Assembly (NCBI RefSeq): GCF_002005205.3
Contig: NZ_CP019702.2
Location: 1,492,001 to 1,556,000, forward strand
DNA length: 64,000 nt
Origin: Rhizobium rhizogenes
GTDB taxonomy: Bacteria; Pseudomonadota; Alphaproteobacteria; Rhizobiales; Rhizobiaceae
Direction of reading: 5' to 3'
This document shows, in pieces, positions 1 to 7,800 of this stretch; the stretch's first letter is position 1; every line of letters begins with the position of its first letter. The notes under the pieces are model-generated. The model was not told where the DNA came from, did not search any database, and saw only the letters and a program-made list of their open reading frames with translations. Both the position numbers and the translations under genes were made by a program.

Positions 1-924
1 GTCATCAATCCCTTTGCCGAAGCCTATGCGATGGGCGAAACGCCGATCCCCTGCGTGGCCTGCAACCAGACGGTAAAATTCGCCGATCTGCTTGCCACCG
101 CGCAGGAACTGGGCGCCGATGCGCTGGCGACCGGCCATTACATCCGCTCGCGCCCCAATCCCGTTTCCGGCCAGCCGGGGCGGCGTGCGCTTTATCGGCC
201 GATTGACAGCGACCGTGACCAGAGCTGGTTCCTGTTTGCAACCACGCAGGAACAGATCGACTATCTGCGCTTTCCGCTTGGCGGCCTCTCCAAGGCCGAA
301 ACGCGGGCGCTGGCGGAAGATATGGGGCTTGTCGTGGCCAAAAAGGCCGACAGTCAGGACATCTGTTTCGTACCGCAGGGCAAATATACCGATATCATCA
401 ACAAGCTGAAGCCGAATGCGGCTCTGGCGGGCGATATCGTGCATCTCGACGGGCGCGTGCTCGGCCGCCACGATGGCATCGTGCATTATACGATCGGCCA
501 GCGCCGCGGTATTGGCGTTGCGACGGGCGAGCCGCTTTACGTGGTGCACCTCGATGCACGCGGACGCCGGGTCATTGTCGGCCCGCGCGAGGCGCTGGAA
601 ACTCGCCGGGTCTATCTTCGTGACATGAACTGGCTGGGCGATGGCGAACTGGCGACTGACGCCGGCAAGGGCTTTGCCTGCTTTGCCAAGGTGCGCTCCA
701 CACGCCCGCCGACGGAAGCGATGCTGCATGCCGACGAAAACGGCATCTATGTCGATCTGATGACCGGCGAGGCCGGTGTTGCTCCCGGCCAGGCCTGCGT
801 GCTCTATTCCGCACCTGGTGCTGACGCCCGCGTCTGGGGCGGTGGCTTCATTGAACGTTCGGAACGTTCGGCGGAAGCGGAAGCTTCTCTCAAGGCGCTT
901 CTGGAAAAGCCGGTCGCAGCCTGA
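1..924 (+). CDS. mnmA: tRNA-specific 2-thiouridylase MnmA (5'-truncated by window)
   Basis: MnmA (TrmU) activates U34 of the Lys, Glu and Gln tRNAs with ATP and replaces its 2-oxygen with sulfur. The frame is already open at base 1 and reads into family sequence upstream of the ATG at 31. About the first 95 residues, with the N-terminal ATP-binding loop, therefore lie outside the window. Visible landmarks are [14 protein letters not shown] (first catalytic Cys region), [15 protein letters not shown] (the second catalytic Cys, persulfide carrier) and GQRRGIGV near the start of the C-terminal barrel domains. The gene ends with TGA at 924 and a strong stem-loop follows. Family identity is clear; only the start is missing. 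Confidence 0.95.
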   Translation, partial: VINPFAEAYAMGETPIPCVACNQTVKFADLLATAQELGADALATGHYIRSRPNPVSGQPGRRALYRPIDSDRDQSWFLFATTQEQIDYLRFPLGGLSKAETRALAEDMGLVVAKKADSQDICFVPQGKYTDIINKLKPNAALAGDIVHLDGRVLGRHDGIVHYTIGQRRGIGVATGEPLYVVHLDARGRRVIVGPREALETRRVYLRDMNWLGDGELATDAGKGFACFAKVRSTRPPTEAMLHADENGIYVDLMTGEAGVAPGQACVLYSAPGADARVWGGGFIERSERSAEAEASLKALLEKPVAA

Positions 925-952
925 ACCACGCAGGTTTCGCCGCCGGATCATG

Positions 953-983
953 GAGATTTCAGGTCCGATCGACCTGAAATCTC
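953..983 (+). terminator. Stem-loop after mnmA, likely terminator
   Basis: A perfect 13-bp inverted repeat, GAGATTTCAGGTC (953-965) and GACCTGAAATCTC (971-983), has a 5-base loop and lies 29 bases after the mnmA stop codon. No clear T-run follows on either strand, so it may be a Rho-assisted terminator or an mRNA 3'-end stabiliser rather than a classical intrinsic terminator. Confidence 0.55.
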
Positions 984-1090
984 AAACGCGCTCTCAATGA
1001 AAGAATGCAGGTGGGATTTCACACGAAAACCGCTCGCACGCCTTGTTATCCCCGCTCTCGTGGAAAGCGAATTTTTTGCGCATCTTGCGC

Positions 1091-1119
1091 TTGACACTTT
1101 GGGGAGCGGCACCTTATAA
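1091..1119 (+). promoter_or_regulatory. Sigma70-type promoter of tRNA-Met
   Basis: TTGACA (1091-1096) and TTATAA (1114-1119) are separated by 17 bases. This is a near-consensus housekeeping promoter about 50 bases upstream of the tRNA. It predicts a transcript start near 1127 and a short 5' leader to be processed. Confidence 0.7.
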
Positions 1120-1171
1120 GCCGCACATCCTGATGGAGCGGCCAGTCACATGACTGTCACGTTTCCCCTGT

Positions 1172-1248
1172 GGCGGGGTAGCTCAGGTGGTTAGAGCAGC
1201 GGAATCATAATCCGCGTGTCGGGGGTTCAAGTCCCTCTCCCGCTACCA
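1172..1248 (+). tRNA. tRNA-Met (anticodon CAT)
   Basis: A 77-nt cloverleaf. The acceptor strands GGCGGGG and TCCCGCT pair with G-U wobbles at the ends. The D-arm contains GCTCAGGTGGTTAGAGC. The anticodon stem GCGGA/TCCGC encloses loop ATCATAA with anticodon CAT. The T-arm carries GGTTCAAGTCC, and the 3' CCA is encoded. A CAT anticodon could also mean an Ile tRNA read after lysidine modification. Elongator Met is the simplest call; the sequence alone does not settle it. Confidence 0.88.
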
Positions 1249-1912
1249 TTTTCATCCAACATATCGAGAAAAACGGCGAGTGCCTGCCCGTGTCTTTGTG
1301 TGTCTGCGAAGGTACGCAAAAGCCTCTCGTGGCATCCCTGCGATTGGCGGTCGCCAAAAAAAGGGAAACCCGCTTACTGCCAAAATGCAGCCAGCGGGTC
1401 TCAACCTCTACCCCCTCCCACAAGGGCGGGTGAACAAAAGCACATTGATTGAATTATGGCAAGATCATGGCGAGCATATTGTTGCCGTGGACGGCTGCCT
1501 TCGCCAATTTAACGGCGAATAGCCGGGCCTGACGGGCTTTCCTGCGTTTCGGATGCCGCGCCGGCAGGAGGCGATGTTCCCAGAACAGCGCATTCCGGCC
1601 TGATTCGAACAGGTGTTTTCAGCCGCATTCGATTGAGGCGTCGGTTTTGGTCGTGGGATGATGTACAGGAGACTGTGTTATTCCACACGGCGTTCGTTGC
1701 AAAAAATGCCCGCTCAGGGCGGGCAATTCAGAGGGGAACCGAGGTTAGGAGCCTCGCGTCTGAAACGGCCATTCATGATATAAGTTCCGCACGCGCGATA
1801 ATTTCACGTCTGCTCCGCTGCAGGAGCGGTAGTGAGTGACGAAGTTTGCAGACGTGACACGATCCGTCATGAAAGGCGCGTGTCTTATCTGTAAATCTGT
1901 CTCTGGAAAATT
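1249..1912. other. Intergenic stretch between two tRNAs, no gene seen
   Basis: No reading frame here looks like a real protein; the short frames present read through the flanking tRNAs or have no recognisable composition. Two hairpins are visible. One at 1368-1399 (arms ACCCGCT and AGCGGGT with an inner CTGC/GCAG pair) lacks a T-run. The other is the terminator at 1701-1725, listed separately. Confidence 0.6.
1701..1725 (-). terminator. Intrinsic terminator of tRNA-Gly
   Basis: Read on the minus strand, a 7-bp GC-rich stem (TGCCCGC and GCGGGCA arms, 5-base loop) is followed directly by six T residues. This is a textbook Rho-independent terminator, correctly placed about 190 bases downstream of the leftward tRNA-Gly. 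Confidence 0.75.
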
Positions 1913-1987
1913 TGGAGCGGGCGAAGGGATTTGAACCCTCGACCCCAACCTTGGCAAGGTTGTGCTCTACCCCTGAGCTACACCCGC
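1913..1987 (-). tRNA. tRNA-Gly (anticodon GCC)
   Basis: A 75-nt cloverleaf on the minus strand. Acceptor strands GCGGGTG and CGCCCGC pair over 7 bp with discriminator T and an encoded CCA. The D-arm reads GCTCAGGGGTAGAGC. Anticodon stem CAACC/GGTTG encloses loop TTGCCAA with anticodon GCC. The T-loop TTCAAAT is standard. All arms close cleanly. Confidence 0.93.
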
Positions 1988-2048
1988 TCAAATCCACCGG
2001 TCCGGGGTAGTTCGCTGAACCGTGGTCCGCCGTGTTGCGGCGACGGGC

Positions 2049-2079
2049 GCTATATCGCTCAATCGATTTTGGAATGCAA
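2049..2079 (-). promoter_or_regulatory. Possible promoter of tRNA-Gly
   Basis: On the minus strand TTGCAT (2079-2074) and TATAGC (2054-2049) could serve as -35 and -10 elements, but the spacer is a long 19 bases. Position upstream of the tRNA is right. The assignment is weak. Confidence 0.3.
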
Positions 2080-2244
2080 CAGGGAAATGACAAAAACGCG
2101 AAAATTTCTTTGAAAAATGCGACAAGCGGCGGAAATGATTGAGAGTTTTTCATCTCCCTGTTTTTTCGTGCGTTGCCAAGCGCCGGTTGCGCCCTTAATC
2201 AGGAATGTAGTGATATCGAAATCGGCAAAGGCGGGCGGCAGAAT

Positions 2245-2754
2245 ATGGCGGAGAATTCTCCCAAGACGGCAACGGATCTGTTCGGGTTTCTGGACGGGCT
2301 CGGCATTTCCCACACCACCAAACAGCATGAGCCGGTATTTACCGTCGCTGAATCCCAGTCGCTGCGCGATCTCATTCCCGGAGGTCACACGAAGAACCTT
2401 TTCGTGAAGGACAAGAAGGATCAATATTTCGTTCTGACTGTCGAGGAAAACGCGGTTGTTGATCTCAAAAGCGTTCACAAGACGATCGGTGCCGCAAGCC
2501 GCGTTTCTTTCGGCAGGCCGGAAAAAATGCTCGAATATCTGGGCGTGGTGCCGGGATCGGTGACGGTATTCGGTGCCATCAACGACACCGGCCGGCAGGT
2601 CACCTTCGTGCTTGATAGCGGCCTTCTGGAAAACGAACTGGTCAATGGCCATCCGCTTTCCAACGACCAGACCACGACGATCGCGTCGAAGGATCTTATT
2701 CGCTTTCTCGAGGCGACCGGACATGCGCCGCTTGTCTTGAAAGTCAGCGAGTGA
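2245..2754 (+). CDS. YbaK/ProX-type prolyl-tRNA editing domain protein
   Basis: A 169-residue single-domain protein of the YbaK/ProRS-associated family. Members act in trans in the cytosol to hydrolyse mischarged tRNAs, typically Ala- or Cys-tRNA(Pro). Visible family features are the N-terminal HEPVFTVAES segment, GGHTKNLFVKDKK with the conserved Lys pair, and the C-terminal GHPLSNDQTTTIASKDLIRF. The length and the missing synthetase domain fit the stand-alone ProX class rather than the INS domain of ProRS. The ATG at 2245 starts the family alignment; a longer frame back to 2173 adds a non-conserved tail. Exact substrate (Ala, Cys or other) cannot be read from sequence alone. Confidence 0.85.
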   Translation: MAENSPKTATDLFGFLDGLGISHTTKQHEPVFTVAESQSLRDLIPGGHTKNLFVKDKKDQYFVLTVEENAVVDLKSVHKTIGAASRVSFGRPEKMLEYLGVVPGSVTVFGAINDTGRQVTFVLDSGLLENELVNGHPLSNDQTTTIASKDLIRFLEATGHAPLVLKVSE

Positions 2755-2808
2755 GATACGATCTTTGCTTCAACCAAGACAATACGACAGAGATTACGGG
2801 AGACCGGC

Positions 2809-3777
2809 ATGAGCGACACCAATAATCCTTACGGCGGTTCCTATGGCGGGCAGATGTCTGCGAGCGCGCAATATAGCGGGGATCTGAACGGTGCGGCCTC
2901 CGGTCACATCAAGGACACCACGACGGCTGCCTTCTCCAGGGATGTTCTCGAGGAATCGCGCCGCCAGCCGGTTCTGGTGGATTTCTGGGCGCCCTGGTGC
3001 GGTCCGTGCAAGCAGCTGACGCCGGTGCTGGAAAAGGTTGTCAATGAGGCGAATGGCCGTGTGAAGCTCGTGAAGCTGAACATTGACGATCACCCGTCCA
3101 TTCCGGGCCAGCTCGGCATCCAGTCCATTCCCGCCATCGTCGCCTTTGCCGATGGCCGGCCGGTGGACGGTTTCATGGGCGCTGTGCCGGAAAGCCAGAT
3201 CAAGCAGTTCATCGACAAGATTGCCGGGCCTGACGCGGGCGATCCGAAAGCAGAGATCGAGGCCATTCTGACCGAGGCGAAGCAGCTTCTGGCGGATGGC
3301 GATTTTAACGGCGCAGCACAGCTGTTCGGCGCCGTCATGCAGGCCGATCCGGAAAATCCGGGGGCAATTGCCGGTATTGCCGAATGCATGATCGCTGCCG
3401 GTCAATATGAGCGGGCCAGCGAACTGCTCTCTTCCCTGCCTGCGGAACTGGGTGAAGATGCGGGTATTCAGCTCGTTTCGAAAAAGATCGCTCAATATGA
3501 GGAAGCCCGGAAGATCGGCGACCCGGTGGCGCTGGAAAGCGATCTGGCGCTCAATCCCGATCATCACGAGGCGCGGGTGAAGCTTGCCAAGGTGCTGAAT
3601 GCACAGGGGCGGCGCGATGAGGCGGCGGACCATCTGCTCTACGTCATGCGCAAGGACCGGACCTTCGACGATGACGGCGCGCGCCGCCAGCTTCTGGAAT
3701 TTTTCGAGGCCTGGGGCTTCAAGGATCCGGCAACCGTCGCTGGCCGCCGGAAGCTTTCGGCGATACTGTTTTCGTAA
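2809..3777 (+). CDS. cnoX: Thioredoxin-TPR co-chaperone (CnoX/YbbN type)
   Basis: A 322-residue protein. An N-terminal thioredoxin fold (about residues 35-140) carries the active site WCGPC with cysteines 64 and 67. A C-terminal region of TPR-like helices follows, with repeated A..L...P.N and EAR.LA patterns. This is the CnoX/YbbN architecture, a chaperedoxin that holds unfolding proteins and hands them to GroEL or DnaK. E. coli CnoX has lost the redox-active site, but here both cysteines are kept, so oxidoreductase activity is plausible. The ATG at 2809 follows GGGAGACC. It lies 54 bases after the editing protein and is probably co-transcribed with the next two genes. Confidence 0.88.
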   Translation: MSDTNNPYGGSYGGQMSASAQYSGDLNGAASGHIKDTTTAAFSRDVLEESRRQPVLVDFWAPWCGPCKQLTPVLEKVVNEANGRVKLVKLNIDDHPSIPGQLGIQSIPAIVAFADGRPVDGFMGAVPESQIKQFIDKIAGPDAGDPKAEIEAILTEAKQLLADGDFNGAAQLFGAVMQADPENPGAIAGIAECMIAAGQYERASELLSSLPAELGEDAGIQLVSKKIAQYEEARKIGDPVALESDLALNPDHHEARVKLAKVLNAQGRRDEAADHLLYVMRKDRTFDDDGARRQLLEFFEAWGFKDPATVAGRRKLSAILFS

Positions 3778-3845
3778 TGCGGGCATATCCCGGCCATGGC
3801 GGTTGATCCGCCGGCCGGGCAGCAGTGAACAGGGGGCTTGATCCC

Positions 3846-4517
3846 ATGCACGTCGGAAATGCGAGATATATGAAGAACGACGACCTGCCGGAAACCGTGC
3901 CGGTCTTTCCCCTGCCGGGCGCGCTGCTCCTGCCGGAGGGCCATCTTCCGCTCAATATTTTCGAGCCGCGATATCTTGCCATGATCGACACGGCGCTGGC
4001 GGGCCACCGGCTCATCGGCATGGTGCAGCCGGCCCTTCACGTCATGGAGGCAGGGCTTGAGGGCGGACCTCTGAGCGCGGTCGGATGTCTCGGCCGCATT
4101 ACCTCCTTTTCCGAAACCGGCGATGGCCGCTACATCATCTCGCTCACCGGAGTATGTCGTTTCCGCCTGCTGGAAGAGGTGGAGGCCGGCAAGCCCTATC
4201 GCAACTTCCGTCATGCGCCTTTCATCGCCGATCTCTCCGGTGAATATGATGAAGAGGCGGTGGATCGGGAAAACCTGCTGCGGGTTTTCCGGGCGTTTCT
4301 GGATGCCAACCAGCTGGAGGCGGATTGGGAAAGCGTGGAAAGGGCGGGCAACCGTGTTCTTGTCAATTCGCTTTCCATGATGTCTCCCTTCGGGCCGGCG
4401 GAAAAACAGGCGCTCCTGGAAGCGCCTGATCTGAAGACGCGGGCCGAAACATTGATCGCCATCACCGAGATCGTCCTTGCCCAAGGATCGGGTGAGGGCG
4501 GCAACGTGCTGCAATAG
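3846..4517 (+). CDS. Lon N-terminal (LON substrate-binding) domain protein
   Basis: About 223 residues made only of the substrate-recognition domain of Lon protease, without AAA+ ATPase or Ser-Lys peptidase parts. The signature is [25 protein letters not shown] near the N-terminus (shown here in part: PLPGALLLP, then NIFEPRY), followed by GCLGRI and GRYIISLTG. Such proteins are common in proteobacteria and poorly characterised. A GTG at 3825 is possible, but the ATG at 3846 has a GGGGG ribosome site about ten bases upstream and sits closer to the domain start. Next to the CnoX gene, a role in protein quality control is a reasonable inference. Confidence 0.85.
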   Translation: MHVGNARYMKNDDLPETVPVFPLPGALLLPEGHLPLNIFEPRYLAMIDTALAGHRLIGMVQPALHVMEAGLEGGPLSAVGCLGRITSFSETGDGRYIISLTGVCRFRLLEEVEAGKPYRNFRHAPFIADLSGEYDEEAVDRENLLRVFRAFLDANQLEADWESVERAGNRVLVNSLSMMSPFGPAEKQALLEAPDLKTRAETLIAITEIVLAQGSGEGGNVLQ

Positions 4518-4527
4518 GATCGCCGCC

Positions 4528-4716
4528 ATGGACGACAGGATGAGCAATGTCGATCCGAAGCTGCTGGAGCTGCTGGTCTGCCCCCTGACGAAGGGGCGCC
4601 TTTCCTATGACCGCGCCCGCAATGAACTCGTCTCCGAGAGCGCAAGGCTTGCCTATCCGATCCGTGACGGCGTGCCGATCATGCTGATTTCCGAAGCGCG
4701 CAAAATAGAAGACTAA
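4528..4716 (+). CDS. Trm112/YcaR family small zinc-ribbon-like protein
   Basis: A 62-residue protein of the Trm112 (UPF0434) family. It shows the family core [25 protein letters not shown] and the acidic C-terminus. Eukaryotic and archaeal Trm112 activates methyltransferases; the bacterial role is less clear. The usual zinc ribbon is reduced to one cysteine here (CPLTK), as in many bacterial homologues. The ATG at 4528 lies 10 bases after the LON-domain stop. A second ATG at 4540 is possible. Probably the last gene of the cnoX operon. Confidence 0.85.
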   Translation: MDDRMSNVDPKLLELLVCPLTKGRLSYDRARNELVSESARLAYPIRDGVPIMLISEARKIED

Positions 4717-4835
4717 TCTTCCCGTCCGCTCGCCCGTATCGATTGTCATGTTGTGAATTGACGAAGATGCGTTGACAACCATGCGTGGATTTGACCAGAG
4801 TCCCGCCCGACATGTCTGTTGCGGGGAGAATACTG

Positions 4836-7800
4836 ATGTCGTTGCGCGCGCTCGTCCGGATTTCGCTGGTTGCGGTCACAACCGCCCTCATTTTTCCGCC
4901 GGCCATGGCGGCGGAGCCATCCCGCAAGGTCGTTACCACCCAAAACGGCGATTATTTCGGTTTCGATCTTCGAACGGAGCAGAATGTCTCGCTGGAACAA
5001 TGCGGCGAGATTTGCGTGGGCGATACCGCCTGCAAGGCCTTTACCTACAATCCCAAGGTGAAATGGTGCTTCCTCAAATCGGATTTCAATCAGCTGAATG
5101 CCTTCCCCGGCGCAGTTGCCGGCAAGATCGTCGAGGTGGCCACGGAAGCCGATATCGGCGCACCGCAGCGCCTGTCCTTCGTCACGGACAGCCTGCAGCA
5201 GGAAGCGCGCCGGCTGAAATCCGGCCTTGCGGCAAATGACGGTGAGGGCGGACAGGGCGTGGAAGCCCTCGTGCAGACGGCGCGGCAGCAGGCAGCCGCG
5301 GGCAATGTTCCCAATGCGGTCGCGACCTACAAACAGGCCCTTGCGATCACACCTGATGACGGCGCTCTCTGGGCCGAACTGTCGGAAAAGGCGGCGCAGG
5401 TCACCGATAATTACTCGATTGCCGGGCAGGCGGCGTCCGCCGCCATCAACGCCTATCAGCTGAGCCGCACGGTCAGCGCCCGTACCGAGGCCCTGAACCG
5501 GCTGGCGAAGGCTTTCGAAAGAACCCAGAATTATCGCGCAGCGCTCAGTGCCTATAAGGAGAGCCTTGCGCTCACCGACAATGCGCAGACCAGGGCGGCT
5601 TATGTCGACCTGCGCGCGCGTCAGGGGTTCCGCGTCATCAACAATACGGTGGATACGGATAGCGTCAGCCCGCGCGCCTGCGTGCAGTTTTCCGAACCGC
5701 TGGTGAAGAACGGCGTCGATTATTCCTCCTTCATCACGCTGGATGGGGCAGCGCCAAAGGCCATCGAGGCGAAGGGCAGCGAAATTTGTGTGGAAGGCCT
5801 GACCCATGGCCAGCGTTACAAGATCGCGTTTCGCGCCGGCCTGCCGTCTTCGGTGGACGAGCCGCTGGAAAAGCAGGTCGACCTCGACATTTACGTGCGC
5901 GACCGTGCCGCCACCGTGCGCTTCACGGGTGAGAATTTCGTGCTGCCGGGCACGGCGCGCCGCGGCATCCCCATTGTCTCTGTTAATGCCGACAAGGCCG
6001 ATCTGAAGCTCTATCGCGTCGGTGACCGCAACATCACCTCGCTGCTCGCGAATTCGCAGTTTCTGACGCAGATGGACGGCTACAATGCCGACCGCATCGA
6101 AAACGAGATCGGCGAACTCGTCTGGCAAGGCTCGATCGATATCCAGCCCGACCTCAACAAGGATGTGGTGACGAGCTTCCCGGTGGATGAGGCCTTGCCG
6201 GAGCGCAAGCCCGGCATCTATGTGCTGACCGCCGTGCCGCCCGGCACCGCGCCGGAAACCTGGGACTCGCGCGCCACGCAATGGTTCCTGGTCTCCGATA
6301 CCGGCATCACCACCTATGCCGGAACCGACGGGCTCAACGTCTTTGTCCGTGCACTCGGCAGCGCCAAGCCGCTCGCGGACGTGGATTTGCAGTTGCTCGC
6401 CAAGAATAACGAGGTGCTTGGCACCGCAAAGACCGATGCGGACGGCCGCGCGGTATTTTCCGCGGGCCTGATGCGCGGCACCGCCGCGCAGGCACCGGCA
6501 ATCCTGACGGCGCGCAACGGCGACAAGGACTATGTGTTCCTCGACATGACCCGCGCCGGCTTCGACCTCTCGGATCGTGGCGTGACGGGACGTGCAGCAC
6601 CCGGCGCGATCGATGTGTTCAGCTGGACTGAACGCGGTATCTACCGCGCCGGCGAGACCGTGCATGCCGCAGCGCTTGCCCGTGATGTCGATGGCAAGGC
6701 AATTGAGGATCTGCCGCTCACCTTCATCTTCTCGCGCCCTGACGGTGTCGAGGACCGGCGTTTCGTCAGCGACGGCAAGGCGCTGGGCGGCCATGCGGTC
6801 GATTTGCCGTTGCAGGCAAATGCCATGCGCGGCACCTGGACATTGCGCATCCATACCGACCCGAAGACGGCTGCCATCAGCGAAAAGAGCTTCCTCGTTG
6901 ATGATTTCGTGCCTGATCGCACCGAGTTTGATCTTTCCAGCAAGGCAAAACAGATCGACCCGGCTGCGGAAACGGCAATCGACGTCGATGGCCGTTATCT
7001 CTATGGCGCGCCCGCTGCCGGCCTGACGCTGGAAGGCGAGGTCGCGATCAAGCCGACGCGCACCAGCGCCGATTTCGAAGGTTATCTCTTTGGTCTGGCC
7101 GATGAGGAAAGCGAAGAGGAAAACCGCACCACGCTTGCCGATCTGCCGGTTCTGGATGAAGAGGGCAAGGCGAGCTTCAATGTCGATCTGACCGACCTGC
7201 CCTCCACCACGCAGCTGCTTTCCGCCAACATCACCGTGCGCATGCAGGAGGCGGGTGGACGTGCCGTAGAGCGCTCGCTGACGTTGCCTATCAAGGCGGA
7301 AGCCTCTGTCATCGGCATCAAGCCGCAATTTTCGGGCGATCTCGCCCAGAATTCCGTTGGCCGTTTCCACATCATCGGCGTTGATGCCGATGGCGTAAAA
7401 CAGGCGATGAGCGGCCTCAACTGGAAGCTCATCAAGGTCGAGCGGAACTATCAGTGGTATCGTCAGGGCAATTCCTGGCGTTATGAGCCGGTGGAATATA
7501 CCAAACAGCAGGAAGCCGGCAGCTTGTCCGTCGATGCCAATGGCGGCGAGATTTCCGTGCCGGTCACCTGGGGCCGCTACCGGCTGGAAGTGGAGGGTGC
7601 TGGTAATGGCGCACCGGTTTCCAGTGTTGAATTCGATGCCGGTTTTTACGTTGAGGCAAGCTCGACCGAAACGCCGGATGCGCTGGAAATCGCGCTGGAC
7701 AAACAGAGCTACAAGATCGGCGATACGGCGAAACTCAAGGTTTCCTCACGTTTTGCCGGCGAGCTGATGATCACGTCCGGTTCCGAGAAGCTGATTTCCG

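Noticed and set aside
1344..1399. Hairpins at 1344-1357 and 1368-1399 as terminators of tRNA-Met
   Set aside because: Stems are short or lack a T-run on the plus strand. They may be structured but I cannot call them terminators.
1205..2153. Short open frames overlapping tRNA-Met and tRNA-Gly (for example 1205-1423 and 1773-2153, minus strand)
   Set aside because: Their most protein-like parts (VAGEGLEPPTRGL, SGVEHNLAKVGVEGSNPF) are the translated tRNA sequences themselves, a common artefact.
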